From contig PWZL01000058.1 in assembly GCA_003567475.1 (NCBI GenBank), positions 1-64,000 on the forward strand: 64,000 nucleotides of DNA. The letters run 5' to 3'. The notes beneath the pieces are model-generated. The model did no database searches. It was given only the letters and a program-made list of their open reading frames with translations, and was not told the DNA's origin. The stretch is from Gammaproteobacteria bacterium. GTDB lineage: Bacteria; Pseudomonadota; Gammaproteobacteria; Steroidobacterales; PWYM01. Positions 24,800 through 34,575 of this stretch are shown in pieces. Positions within the stretch are counted from its first letter, which is position 1. Each line of letters starts with the position of its first letter. The translations under genes and the position numbers were made by a program.

Positions 24800-27482
24800 A
24801 GGGGTTGTTGAAGTATTGACCGCCGATGTCCAACCACTCGGCCACCAGACGAAGCTCAGCGGGACTCAGCCAGCCCGCGTGTCCCGCCCCGGGGGCGAAA
24901 GCAGCGAAAAACCGCCCGGAAGCACGCGCGCCGGCGGCGCTCATCGAGGGCTGGACCGCAACGGTGTCCAGAATAGGCTCACCCGTCTCTTCATCGACGA
25001 CCGGCAGGCCCGTAGCAGGGTCGAGCCGCTCGACCAGGCGGATCTGCAGGGCGCCCTCGACCAGCTCAAGCTGGACGTCGGGGAACAACAGTTCGCGATA
25101 CGAGCGCACCTGCAAGGCCTGCGCGGGAGAGGGATCCCCCGTCAATTCAAGCTGTGCCTCCGGCAGCTGGGTCACGCCCATTGCATCGCTGCGGGAGTGA
25201 CAGCTGGTACATGTCCGATCGATCAGGACGGTGATGCCATCGTCATCGAGTATCTGGCGGTCCAGCTCCCATAGGGGCTGGATGTGCGTCTCGTAGTTGA
25301 TCACCGTCCGGCAGCCTGCAGTCCATCGCTGCATGCAGGCTTCGCTCACCGGTGCAAGCGTCTCGAGGTCCTCATAGCGCCACGCAATCGAGGCGTCGGG
25401 TTCACGACCCGCCGCCACCGGATCGGTCCAGATGTCTTCGTAGAGCACATCGACACTCGGTCGGATCGCCGCGCAGTCCTCCACGCCGCAGCTGATGCGG
25501 GCCTTGACCTCGGCCATGGTTTCGCCGAAATCGGCGAACAGTGCGCTCTGGGTATTCGGAAACGGGATACTCGAGGAGGCCGCGCCCGCCCACGCGCTAT
25601 CGAAGGCATCCAAGCGCCCATGGGACAGACCACTCCCAGGCTGGTGGCAGCCATTACAGCTCAGGGTCTGCCCTGGCCGCACCTGCAACCAGTTCTGGTG
25701 GCGCGCGCGCACCCGCTGTCCTGCGCGGTCGAGTACCGAGAGTGACAGCGGGACATCAGCCGGCACCGCCACCACCACAGAGCCATCCGGCTCGATGGGC
25801 GCATAGCCGATGATCTCGCGCATGCCACTGCGGGCTCCACCCCGGCCGAAGGCCACGCCCCGATTGAAATCGCGAACGTCATCATCCGGAATCGATACCG
25901 CCTTGAGCACGCGAAGCCAGGCCACGGGGCGGTCGGCGAAACTGGTCTGCGCCGGATCCGCGAGCGCCTCGATACCCACGCCCGACATGTCTTCGCCGAG
26001 CACGTCGTGGACGCTTCGAATGTTCAGCAACCCCAGGCCCTGCTCAGCCAGTCGGCTATCCGCTTGTCCGCTGGCGAGCTGGTCGAAAATGATGCCGGGC
26101 AAGGGCCTGGGCTGCATCGCCACGACCTCCGAGTAGACGACGCCTTCCTGGGGCAACAGTACCGGGAGCTGCGTATCCGCGCGACGGTCGTAAATCCAGA
26201 TCCCATACAGGGGTGGCGCCGGCACTGCCGCCGGATCTTCCAGACGCTCCGGGGTACACGGCACGATACGGTCGTTGTCCATCAGCCGGCACTGACTCCA
26301 GCTCACGAACATCCGATCGGTGCCATCTTCCAGTGGCCAGGCTGCGCTGTATTGCCCCCCCGGCGACAACCCCACCCCGGGCGTCACGACACTCGCGGTC
26401 GCGGGCTGCTGCGCCGGGCCGCTCAGCACTCCGGCATTGGCGGCAGTCGGTTGGGTGTTCTCGACGTAGTTGTCCACATCGATCAGGACCAGGTCGCCAC
26501 CGAGGTAACTGACCTGGAAAGGCTGAGCCAAGGCCAGTATGCGTCCATCCGGCATCTCACGCGGCTTCAGGAAATGGACGTCAATGCCATCTTGTCCAGT
26601 GCCGCGACTGTTTTTGCCGTAGAGCAGTTCAAGCCCGGTACCGTCCGGGTTCATCCGATAAAGACTGATCTCGTTACGGGAACCGAAGCGGTCCCAGCGA
26701 CTGAATACCACCTGGCCACTGGAGAGGACACTGGGCGAGAGGTCATGGCTCTGATTGAACGACACCTGGCGTATTTCGCTGCCGTCTTCGTTCATCACAT
26801 GCAGTACGAACGCCGGCTCGTTGAAATTCTCGTCTAGTGCATCGAACTGCGGTTTGCCCTCGTCGAGCAGCATGGCCTTGCCGCCACGCTGCCGGGTGGA
26901 GGTGAAGATGATTCGGCCATCGGGAAGGTAATGTGGCGCCAGATCATGGCCGAGTTCCGCGGTCAGCTCCGAGGTGATGATTCGGCGCAACCGCTCATCG
27001 ATGCGGTGATATTCCCAGATATTCCAGGTCGGCTGATCCTCCGGGTCAGCCCCCTCGATGAAGGGTCCGCGCATCGAAAACAGCAGTCGCTCTCCGTCCC
27101 AGGAGACACTGACATCGCGGATGTCGTACATGCCCTCGGTCAGGGCCCCGGTGACATTGATCTCAGGGGCCGAGGGTGAGGCCCTTTCCCGAATGATCAG
27201 ATCTGCGCCCAGCTCGAAGCGATCCAGCAGCCGTCGCGCATCGGTGGTCCCCAACATGCCCTGATCACCTGCCGGTACGGGACGCTGAACGTAGGCGATC
27301 GGAACATCCACGACCACCGGGTCTGGCCCTTGTCCGCCGGCAAGTCCGATACCGTCTTCCCCGCCGCAAGCCGCGAGTAGCAGCACTGCAGTGAGTGCGG
27401 GCAGCGTCATCACGGTATTGCGGCTCACCACCCGCTTGGTCATCGAGTCACCCGGCATCGGTTTCATCGCGTGCATCCTCAT
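24777..27482 (-). CDS. HzsA-related diheme lipoprotein
   Basis: The 901-aa product starts at ATG 27482 with SD AAGGA. A lipoprotein signal ends LLLAAC. The N-terminal half is beta-propeller-like (VSWDGERLLFSMRGPF, LAPHYLPDGRIIFTSTRQ, DLSPSVLSSGQVVFSRWD). Two c-type heme motifs follow, CNGCH at 609-613 and CTSCH at 758-762. This layout is that of proteins related to the alpha subunit of hydrazine synthase, found well outside anammox bacteria. The beta and gamma subunits of hydrazine synthase are absent, so hydrazine synthesis is not implied. It heads a six-gene operon and is divergent from three further exported genes; an envelope redox role is inferred. Confidence 0.85.
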   Translation of the reverse strand: MRMHAMKPMPGDSMTKRVVSRNTVMTLPALTAVLLLAACGGEDGIGLAGGQGPDPVVVDVPIAYVQRPVPAGDQGMLGTTDARRLLDRFELGADLIIRERASPSAPEINVTGALTEGMYDIRDVSVSWDGERLLFSMRGPFIEGADPEDQPTWNIWEYHRIDERLRRIITSELTAELGHDLAPHYLPDGRIIFTSTRQRGGKAMLLDEGKPQFDALDENFNEPAFVLHVMNEDGSEIRQVSFNQSHDLSPSVLSSGQVVFSRWDRFGSRNEISLYRMNPDGTGLELLYGKNSRGTGQDGIDVHFLKPREMPDGRILALAQPFQVSYLGGDLVLIDVDNYVENTQPTAANAGVLSGPAQQPATASVVTPGVGLSPGGQYSAAWPLEDGTDRMFVSWSQCRLMDNDRIVPCTPERLEDPAAVPAPPLYGIWIYDRRADTQLPVLLPQEGVVYSEVVAMQPRPLPGIIFDQLASGQADSRLAEQGLGLLNIRSVHDVLGEDMSGVGIEALADPAQTSFADRPVAWLRVLKAVSIPDDDVRDFNRGVAFGRGGARSGMREIIGYAPIEPDGSVVVAVPADVPLSLSVLDRAGQRVRARHQNWLQVRPGQTLSCNGCHQPGSGLSHGRLDAFDSAWAGAASSSIPFPNTQSALFADFGETMAEVKARISCGVEDCAAIRPSVDVLYEDIWTDPVAAGREPDASIAWRYEDLETLAPVSEACMQRWTAGCRTVINYETHIQPLWELDRQILDDDGITVLIDRTCTSCHSRSDAMGVTQLPEAQLELTGDPSPAQALQVRSYRELLFPDVQLELVEGALQIRLVERLDPATGLPVVDEETGEPILDTVAVQPSMSAAGARASGRFFAAFAPGAGHAGWLSPAELRLVAEWLDIGGQYFNNPFDAPAED

Positions 27483-27676
27483 CGTTCCTTCAGTTATCGA
27501 CCGCTGCGTCGACCACTGAAGTCTGAACCGCAGAAAACACACCAGACAGCGACTGTTTTACTTAACCCCATGGCAGTCTGCAAAAACGTTAACGCAGTCA
27601 CAGAACAACAAGTAGCGGACTTTGCCTAATGATCACCAGCGTGTGGCACGCCCTATTCGACACGAGGTGACTCGAC

Positions 27677-28885
27677 GTGACAGCTGGCATGAACAACCTC
27701 CGGATCACGACCCTATGCCCAAGTGGCAGGCTGTCAGCGGCCGTATTGGCATTGGGGCTGTATCTCGCACTCGCCATGATCATGCAGGCGTTCGCGACCC
27801 CTCGCGATGAAGCACGTCGCATTCATGACCGGCTCGCGGGGGTACCCCCCTCCGCTGCAGTGCTCGACCAGATGACCAGCCTGGTCAGCAACGGCGATGC
27901 GATCGGTGCGGCTTACCTCGCGATGGAAAACCGCGCGTTCTATGACGTCACACTGAAAAACTGGGCGGCACCCTGGACGAACCGTGAAGAAGATGTGTTC
28001 GTCCCGCTGAACGACTACATCGCGACGGTGATCGGCATGGTGCGCGACGATGTACCGTTCAACCAGCTGCTCTCGGCTGACATGGTCTATGTCGGACGTG
28101 ACGGACTTTCGGGCATACCCGCCTATTCGATGACCAGCAATGCGCACTACGAAGAGCTGGAGCGTCGAAATATCAACCTGATGGAGAATCTGGAACAGCG
28201 ACGCCAGTCGGCGATGACGGATCTGCCACCAGACGCCACCGCAGGGGTCATGACCACCCGTGCCGCAGCAGAGGCGTTTTTCGTCGCCGGCACCAACCGG
28301 GCGATGCTGCGATTTACGCTCATGGCGCATATGTGCCGGGACCTGGAGCAGCTGGCCGACACGACCCGCTCACCTGACCGGATTCGGCAAGACGTTTCGC
28401 GCAGCCCAGGTGGCGACAGCCGGTTATTCCTGAACAACTGCGTGAGCTGCCATACCGGCATGGACCCGCTGGCTCAGGCCTACGCCTATTACGACTGGGA
28501 CGAGAGCGCGCGGCGCATCGTCTACACCAGTGGACAGGTCAGACCTAAATACTTCAACAATGCCGACACATTCCCCTTCGGCTTTGTCACCACCGACGCC
28601 AGCTGGGCAAACTACTGGCGCGAGGGACAGAACGCGCTGCTCGGTTGGGACCCGGGTCGTCCGGGGGAGGGCTACGGCGCCAAGTCCATGGGTGAGGAGC
28701 TCGCCAACAGCCAGGCATTTGCACAATGCCAGGTCGAGAAAGTTTTCCGTACCGTCTGCCTGCGCACGCCCACCGATGCAGCAGATCGTCAGCAGGTTGC
28801 CAGCATGGTAACAAGCTTCCGCGGCGGCAATTACCGCATGCGCCAGGTGTTTGCCGAATCGGCAGCCTACTGCCGCGCCGACTGA
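27677..28885 (+). CDS. Exported monoheme (CVSCH) hypothetical protein
   Basis: The 402-aa product starts at GTG 27677, preceded by GAGGTG; ATG 27689 is an alternative. A hydrophobic segment (about 18-40) ends MQAFATPRDEA and looks like a signal peptide. One c-type heme motif, CVSCH (255-259), is followed by TGMDPLAQAYAYYDW. The C terminus has paired cysteines (AQCQVEKVFRTVCLR). The CxSCHxxMDPL context recalls the heme-containing C-terminal domains of DUF1588/DUF1585-type proteins, but I cannot assign a family firmly. It is the first gene of the plus-strand operon and lies 195 bases from the divergent HzsA-related start. Confidence 0.78.
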   Translation: MTAGMNNLRITTLCPSGRLSAAVLALGLYLALAMIMQAFATPRDEARRIHDRLAGVPPSAAVLDQMTSLVSNGDAIGAAYLAMENRAFYDVTLKNWAAPWTNREEDVFVPLNDYIATVIGMVRDDVPFNQLLSADMVYVGRDGLSGIPAYSMTSNAHYEELERRNINLMENLEQRRQSAMTDLPPDATAGVMTTRAAAEAFFVAGTNRAMLRFTLMAHMCRDLEQLADTTRSPDRIRQDVSRSPGGDSRLFLNNCVSCHTGMDPLAQAYAYYDWDESARRIVYTSGQVRPKYFNNADTFPFGFVTTDASWANYWREGQNALLGWDPGRPGEGYGAKSMGEELANSQAFAQCQVEKVFRTVCLRTPTDAADRQQVASMVTSFRGGNYRMRQVFAESAAYCRAD

Positions 28886-28907
28886 GCTGGAAAGAGGACA
28901 GGCCGCC

Positions 28908-31361
28908 ATGAACATGATGAGCCGTACACCGCGTCTGCGGATCGCCGCAGTCGGCGCCACGCTCGCGTTACTCGCCGCCTGCGGCAGCGACGTGGAGACC
29001 CAGAGCAACCCGATCGTCGCGCCCCCTGGCAGTGGTGGCTACTCCGGGCCGCCGCCTGCCACCGCTGAGGTCCAGGCGTTCCGCACCCACCTGTGGGAAA
29101 ACGTCAACACGCTGAACACCTGTGGAAACTGTCACGGCACAGGCGGCACGCTGCCGACTTTCGCCCGCACGGATGACGTCAACCTCGCCTATCAGGATGT
29201 CGGCGGGCTGGTCAACCTGACTTCCCCTGGCGACTCGGTGCTGGTGAGCATGGTGGCCAACGGTCACAACTGCTGGCTGGAAAGCACCCAGGCGTGTGCC
29301 GATATCATGACGACCTGGATCGGTAACTGGTCGGGCGGCGACGGTAACCAGGGTCGCGAAATCGAGCTTGTCCCCCCAGTCCAGAGAACGGTGGCTGACA
29401 GCCGGGTACTGCCCGCGGACCCTGGCGCATTCCAGACCACGGTTTTCCCCCTGCTGCGCGACTTCTGTGCAGACTGTCACAGCGGCTCGGTCGCGAATGG
29501 CGTCGCGCCGTTCTTCGCCGACGGCGATGTCATCACCGCTTACAACGCCGCCCGGAGCCGCATCAATCTCGATTCACCGGGGATTTCGCGCTTCGTCGTC
29601 CGCGTGGGCGACGAGTTCCACAACTGCTGGAGCGGTGATTGCCGCGATGACGGTCAGGCCCTGGAGGATGCTATCGCGGCAATGGCGGCGATGGTTCCAG
29701 TGACTCAGATCGATCCATCACTGGTGGTCAGCATGGCGCTTGGCCTTCCTGACGGCATCGTCGCTGCCGGCGGCAATCGCTATGAGGCAGCCCAGATTGG
29801 CTTCTGGGAATTCAAGGAAGGCCGTGGAAACCGCGCCTTCGACACCAGCGGCGTTCAGCCCGCACTCGACCTCACGCTGAGCGGTGATTTCGATTGGTTC
29901 GGCGGCTGGGGCATTGATCTTCGCGGCGGCAAGGCACAGGGCAGCGTCGCCGCGAGTCGCAAGCTCTACGACCTGATACGCGCCACCGGAGAATACTCGA
30001 TCGAGGCCTGGGTGGTCCCGGGGAACGTAAACCAGGAAGAAGTCCCCATCGTCAGCTATTCGGCTGGCGCCATGGCCCGGAATTTCACGCTCGGACAGAC
30101 CATGTACAACTACGATTTCCTTAATCGGAGTGACACCACCGACGTCAACGGGATGCCGGCTCTGTCCACCCGTGACGCCGATGAGATCCTGCAGGCCACC
30201 CTGCAGCACGTTGTTGTCACCTTCGATCCGGTGGGCGGTCGGCAGATCTACGTCAACGGCAACCTTGTGGTCATGACTGACCCCAGTGGTGGCGGCAGCC
30301 TGAATGACTGGGACGACAGTTTCGCGTTCGTGCTCGGGAATGAGCCCTCCGGTGATGCCCCCTGGGAGGGTGTATTGCGCCTGGTGGCGATTCACAATCG
30401 TGCGCTGACGCCTGAACAGATCGACCAGAACATCGAAGCCGGTGTAGGTGAAAAATTCTTCCTGCTGTTCAACGTGAGCGAGCATGTCGGTCAGGCCGAC
30501 AGCTATATCCTGATCGAGGTCAGCCAGTTCGACAGTTACGCCTACCTGTTCGCCGAGCCGCGGTTCATCGTGCTCGGCAGCGAGTCCGCCCCCGCAGGAG
30601 TCCCGTTACAGGGACTGCGTATCGGGATCAACGGCGGGGTCGGCAGCGTGGGTCAGGCATTTGCCAAGCTGGACCTGCAACTCGGGGGTATGGACTATAC
30701 GGCGGGCGTGGGACAGTTGCTCTCGCCGCAGGCGGCGGTCATCGGCTTGGAGGCCGGACCGGAGATCGATGAGTTCTTCCTTAGCTTCGAACGCCTTGGC
30801 TCCAGCACGAATTTCATCGTCGAGCCGACCCCTCAGCCCCCAGCTATCGTCGACGGGACACCCTCCTCACGAATCGGGATCCGCACCTTCGATCGCGTCA
30901 ACGCGACCATGTCCGCAGTGACCGGCATTCCGCAGACGACCGGCGACATCCAGGACACCTTCAGCCTGGTACGCCAGCAACTGCCCTCGATCGATGCCAT
31001 CGATACCTTCGTATCGGCCCACCAGATCGGAGTCACACAGCTGGCGATCGAATATTGCAACACGCTGCTGGAGGATCAAACCCGCCGTAGCGCTTACTTC
31101 CCGGGTTTCGATTTCTCAGCGAGCCCGGCGACCGCACTGGCTGGCAACGGGCGCAATCTACTGATTGATCCGCTGATCTCCCGTATGGTCGGGCTAGGGC
31201 TCGAACAGCAGCCAAGTGCCACAGAGATTCGTGGCGAGCTCAACGCACTGATCGACCGACTCGACAACTGCGGCGGCAGCTGCCCGGCAGATCGCACCGT
31301 GGTGATCGGCAAGGCCACTTGCGCGGCTGTCCTCGGCAGCGCAGCCGTGCTGGTTCACTGA
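28908..31361 (+). CDS. LamG-domain diheme cytochrome lipoprotein
   Basis: The 817-aa product starts at ATG 28908 with an upstream AAGAGGA. The lipobox is LLAAC. Two repeated modules each contain a heme motif and a downstream Cys pair: CGNCH (72-76) with NCWLESTQAC, and CADCH (187-191) with NCWSGDC. A LamG/concanavalin-like domain follows (about 305-520: FWEFKEGRGNRAFDTSG, YSIEAWVVPGN, VVVTFDPVGGRQIYVNGN). The last third has no recognised domain. Cytochrome-LamG fusions occur in large redox gene sets of planctomycetes and some proteobacteria. It sits between the monoheme protein gene and the DUF1501-like gene, with a 22-base gap upstream and 36 bases downstream. Confidence 0.85.
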   Translation: MNMMSRTPRLRIAAVGATLALLAACGSDVETQSNPIVAPPGSGGYSGPPPATAEVQAFRTHLWENVNTLNTCGNCHGTGGTLPTFARTDDVNLAYQDVGGLVNLTSPGDSVLVSMVANGHNCWLESTQACADIMTTWIGNWSGGDGNQGREIELVPPVQRTVADSRVLPADPGAFQTTVFPLLRDFCADCHSGSVANGVAPFFADGDVITAYNAARSRINLDSPGISRFVVRVGDEFHNCWSGDCRDDGQALEDAIAAMAAMVPVTQIDPSLVVSMALGLPDGIVAAGGNRYEAAQIGFWEFKEGRGNRAFDTSGVQPALDLTLSGDFDWFGGWGIDLRGGKAQGSVAASRKLYDLIRATGEYSIEAWVVPGNVNQEEVPIVSYSAGAMARNFTLGQTMYNYDFLNRSDTTDVNGMPALSTRDADEILQATLQHVVVTFDPVGGRQIYVNGNLVVMTDPSGGGSLNDWDDSFAFVLGNEPSGDAPWEGVLRLVAIHNRALTPEQIDQNIEAGVGEKFFLLFNVSEHVGQADSYILIEVSQFDSYAYLFAEPRFIVLGSESAPAGVPLQGLRIGINGGVGSVGQAFAKLDLQLGGMDYTAGVGQLLSPQAAVIGLEAGPEIDEFFLSFERLGSSTNFIVEPTPQPPAIVDGTPSSRIGIRTFDRVNATMSAVTGIPQTTGDIQDTFSLVRQQLPSIDAIDTFVSAHQIGVTQLAIEYCNTLLEDQTRRSAYFPGFDFSASPATALAGNGRNLLIDPLISRMVGLGLEQQPSATEIRGELNALIDRLDNCGGSCPADRTVVIGKATCAAVLGSAAVLVH

Positions 31362-31397
31362 CATCCAATTCATTGACGTATCGCACGAGGCAAGCCC

Positions 31398-32993
31398 ATG
31401 ACTAGGCGAAGCAGGCACAGCAACGACTGGTACGCGCCACTGCGACACCCGGATCATCCCAGGCCGATCACTCGTCGACAGCTGATCGCGCAGGGTTTCA
31501 TGACGGGCGCAGCCACCATCGCAGGCGCCGGGCTGTTTGGTCTGTTCGCCAACCCCAGGGCGGCCTGGGCGCAGTTGTCGCCCGATCTGCAGTCGCTCAC
31601 CGAAAGCTGCGGTATCGCGGTGCAGGGTGCCGGCAAGATCCCCTTCATCTGCTTCGATCTCGCGGGCGGCGCCAATATGGTCGGCTCGAATGTCCTCGGT
31701 GGTCGCCAGGGCGGGCAGCTGGACTTCATCAGCACGCAGGGCTACAGCCGCCAAGGCCTGCCAGGCGATATGGTGCCCCGGCTGAACGATCCGCTGACGG
31801 GTGCTGCATTCATCGACGATCGACTGGGGTTGGCTTTCCACTCGGACAGCGCGTTTTTGCGCGGCATCGTCGACAAGCTCTCGGCCAGTCGCTTTGACAA
31901 CGTCAATGGAGCCTTGATTCCGGCCCGCTCGGAAAACGACACCGGCAACAACCCGCACAACCCACTTTACGGCATCCATCGTGCAGGGGCGGACGGATCG
32001 CTGCTCACCCTGATCGGCTCGAGGCCGACCGACTCCGGCGGCAACTCGCTTGCCCCGATGGCAATGATCAACTCCGAGGTTCGCCCGACCAAGGTCGACC
32101 GGCCGACCGACGTCACCGGCCTGGTGGATACCGGCAAGCTCATCGGCTTGCTCGACCAGGACGACGCCGTGGCGGTGATGGAGTCGATCTACCGACTGAG
32201 TGACCGCAAGCTCAACCGCGTCGATACCGGTCTGATCACACGTGATGCCGTGATCAAGGATCTGGTGCGTTGCGGGTACCTGCGTTCAGCAGATATCGCA
32301 GACCGCTTCGGCGATCCGTCTTCGCTCAATCCCGCGCTTGACCCGGACATCGTCGGTCCCAGCGGGATTTTCAGCGAACAGGAATTCAACAGCGATGGCG
32401 AATTCCGGAAGACGGCATCGGTCATGAAACTGGTCATGAACGGCTTCGCCGGCGCCGGCTGCATCACTATGGGTGGCTATGACTACCATGGCGGCAGACG
32501 CGCACTTGGTGAAGTTCGCGACCTACGCGCAGGACGTTGCATGGGTGCGTGCCTCGAGTATGCCGCACGCCTGAATGTGCCCTTGATGATGTATGTCTTC
32601 AGTGACGGCTCGCTCTCCAGCAATGGCGTCATCGACAACTCCGAGCAGGGTCGCGGAAAGGGGGAGTGGACCAGCGACAACCAGTCCACGGCCGCCTCAT
32701 TTTTCCTGGTCTACAATCCGGGGGGCAGGCCCCAGCTGCTGGGCGCCACGCCGGAGCAGCAGGCCAGACACCAGCAGATTGGCTGGTTCAGGCCCGACGG
32801 CTCGGTGGAAACCGCGTCGAGCCCTGCCGCAAACAATGTCAACCAGCTGGTCGAACTCACGGTCCTCAACTACCTGGCGTTGCACGGCGAGCAGGCAAGC
32901 TTCCCCAGTCTGTTCCCCGGCCATGGGCTCGGCAGCCCGACCCTCCGTGACCAGCTGACCGCCTTCCAGCCTATCGTCAACGGCACGATCTGA
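31398..32993 (+). CDS. Tat-exported DUF1501-like protein
   Basis: The 531-aa product carries a twin-arginine signal (ITRRQLIAQGFMTGAATIAG). The mature part contains ICFDLAGGANMVGSNVLGG, LGLAFHSDSAFLRGI, IPARSENDTGNNPHNPLYGI and GGYDYHGGRRALGEVRDLRA. The overall shape resembles DUF1501 proteins (sulfatase/phosphatase-like fold) that accompany cytochrome partners in other operons, but the family call is tentative. Use of the Tat route implies folding, often with a cofactor, before export. The last gene of the plus-strand operon, it is followed by a strong hairpin at 33021-33062. Confidence 0.7.
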   Translation: MTRRSRHSNDWYAPLRHPDHPRPITRRQLIAQGFMTGAATIAGAGLFGLFANPRAAWAQLSPDLQSLTESCGIAVQGAGKIPFICFDLAGGANMVGSNVLGGRQGGQLDFISTQGYSRQGLPGDMVPRLNDPLTGAAFIDDRLGLAFHSDSAFLRGIVDKLSASRFDNVNGALIPARSENDTGNNPHNPLYGIHRAGADGSLLTLIGSRPTDSGGNSLAPMAMINSEVRPTKVDRPTDVTGLVDTGKLIGLLDQDDAVAVMESIYRLSDRKLNRVDTGLITRDAVIKDLVRCGYLRSADIADRFGDPSSLNPALDPDIVGPSGIFSEQEFNSDGEFRKTASVMKLVMNGFAGAGCITMGGYDYHGGRRALGEVRDLRAGRCMGACLEYAARLNVPLMMYVFSDGSLSSNGVIDNSEQGRGKGEWTSDNQSTAASFFLVYNPGGRPQLLGATPEQQARHQQIGWFRPDGSVETASSPAANNVNQLVELTVLNYLALHGEQASFPSLFPGHGLGSPTLRDQLTAFQPIVNGTI

Positions 32994-33020
32994 CGACACG
33001 GCGCCCGACAACCAGTCAAA

Positions 33021-33062
33021 GCCCGACCGACCACGACGCTACACTGCGAGTGGCGGTCGGGC
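33021..33062 (+). terminator. GC-rich hairpin after the redox operon
   Basis: GCCCGACCGACCAC (33021-33034) can pair with GTGGCGGTCGGGC (33050-33062) with one small bulge, giving about 12 pairs around a 15-base loop. There is no T-run, and it ends only 4 bases before the next candidate ATG (33067), so it may instead shape that gene's leader. Confidence 0.4.
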
Positions 33063-33066
33063 CATA

Positions 33067-34449
33067 ATGGCGGGCATGAACGCGACACCAAGCCTGCCTC
33101 TGGATCTGCTCGCCTGTCCGCGCACAGGCGAACAGCTGCGCCATCACCCTCAGGGACTGACCAACCAGGGCGGCCAGGTGGTCTTTCCGCTGCTCGATGG
33201 CGTCCCTGCGCTGTTTGCCGAGCCGGTCGCGACTCTTGGCGAGTGGCGGGACCGCCTGGAACTGCTGCTGGTGCAGCTGGGGCAACATGCGCAACGACTC
33301 GAGCAGAACGTTGAGGCCCCCGATCTCGGTGCGCTGGGACGAGCGCGCGTCGAACGCCTGCACGCGGCGACGGTCGACCATCGGGACCGACTGACTGCTC
33401 TGCTGGCGCCATTGGCGCTGCCCCGGCGCAATACGGCGACGGAGACGCACCTCGCCCTGCGGACACGTCTGCCTCCGGAAGCCTCGCTGGTCGGCTATTA
33501 CGCCAACATCCACCGTGACTGGGTATGGGGCGAGACGGAGAACGCGGCCAGCCTGGATCTGCTGGCGCAGGTGGCCGCAGACTGTCCACTCGGCCGGACC
33601 CTGGTGATCGGTGCGGGCGCGGGGCGACTGGCGTGGGACGTGCACCAGACCCTGGCTCCCGAGACCACGCTCGCACTCGATTTCAACCCCATGCTCATGC
33701 TCCTCCTTGCCCGCCTGGTCCGGGGTGAGAGCATCGACCTGTACGAGTTTCCGCTGGCGCCCAGGCGCCGCGAGGACCAGGCCCTGCTGCGACACCTCGC
33801 CGCACCGCAACCGACCCGTCCGGGATTCCACGCGATCATGGGAGACGCGCTGCGACCTCCCTGCGCCTACGGCGCTTTCGATACGGTGATCACGCCGTGG
33901 GTCATCGATATCCTGCCGGAAGATCCGCGACTGCAGATGGCCCGGATCAACAACCTGCTCGCGCCGGGCGGTCAATGGCTGAACTTCGGATCGCTGAACT
34001 TCAACTTCGCAGATCCCAGACTGGCATTCTCACTGGAAGAGACTCTGGAGCTGGTGGAACACCATGGCTTCGGGCCGCCCAAGCTCACCGAAACCGAGTT
34101 GCCGTACATGTGCTCGCCTGCAAGCCGCCATGGGCGGCGCGAGCAAGTGGTTGCCTTCGGCGCCCGCAAGCGCGAAGAGGTCGACGCCCCGCCCCGACAC
34201 AAGGCACTGCCGGACTGGCTGGTCACCGGCCGAGGTGCAGTACCGGCCCTGCCTGCTTTTCGCCAGCAGGCGCTGGCCTCCAGGATCCACGTGTTCATGC
34301 TGGAGCTGATCGATGGCCGACGCAGCCTCAAGGAGATGGCAGGCATTCTCGAACAACAGAAGCTGATGACGCAGGCCGAGGCCGAGGACTCGTTGCGGAA
34401 TTTCCTGATCCGCCTGTACCAGGACAGTCAGCACGGAAGAAGCTACTGA
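33067..34449 (+). CDS. N2227-like SAM-dependent methyltransferase with Trm112-like N-terminus
   Basis: The 460-aa product has an N-terminal Trm112-like segment (LPLDLLACPRTGEQL, GGQVVFPLLDGVPALF) that keeps only one of the zinc cysteines. A central methyltransferase with VGYYANIHRDWVWGETENAA, LVIGAGAGRLAWDVHQ and ALDFNPMLMLLLARLV resembles carnosine N-methyltransferases (N2227 family). The C terminus (about 400-455, HVFMLELIDGRRSLKEMAGI) looks like a small winged-helix or PqqD-like domain. Substrate unknown; a peptide or small amine is possible by family analogy. The start may be ATG 33067 or ATG 33076. I see no obvious partner gene. Confidence 0.72.
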   Translation: MAGMNATPSLPLDLLACPRTGEQLRHHPQGLTNQGGQVVFPLLDGVPALFAEPVATLGEWRDRLELLLVQLGQHAQRLEQNVEAPDLGALGRARVERLHAATVDHRDRLTALLAPLALPRRNTATETHLALRTRLPPEASLVGYYANIHRDWVWGETENAASLDLLAQVAADCPLGRTLVIGAGAGRLAWDVHQTLAPETTLALDFNPMLMLLLARLVRGESIDLYEFPLAPRRREDQALLRHLAAPQPTRPGFHAIMGDALRPPCAYGAFDTVITPWVIDILPEDPRLQMARINNLLAPGGQWLNFGSLNFNFADPRLAFSLEETLELVEHHGFGPPKLTETELPYMCSPASRHGRREQVVAFGARKREEVDAPPRHKALPDWLVTGRGAVPALPAFRQQALASRIHVFMLELIDGRRSLKEMAGILEQQKLMTQAEAEDSLRNFLIRLYQDSQHGRSY

Positions 34450-34575
34450 GCCTTGCCGGCGTATGCTCCGCTGTCCGCCCAGTGAGCACCGCGGACGCGA
34501 TCGCTGGTGTAGGCTGCGTCCCTGACTGTGGGCCGGCAGCTGCCGATCGATCAATAATCAAGGGGAGAACGCGAT

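Noticed and set aside
24777..27482. Hydrazine synthase / anammox capability.
   Set aside because: Only an HzsA-related protein is present; the other subunits are absent and the surrounding genes are those of an aerobic gammaproteobacterium.
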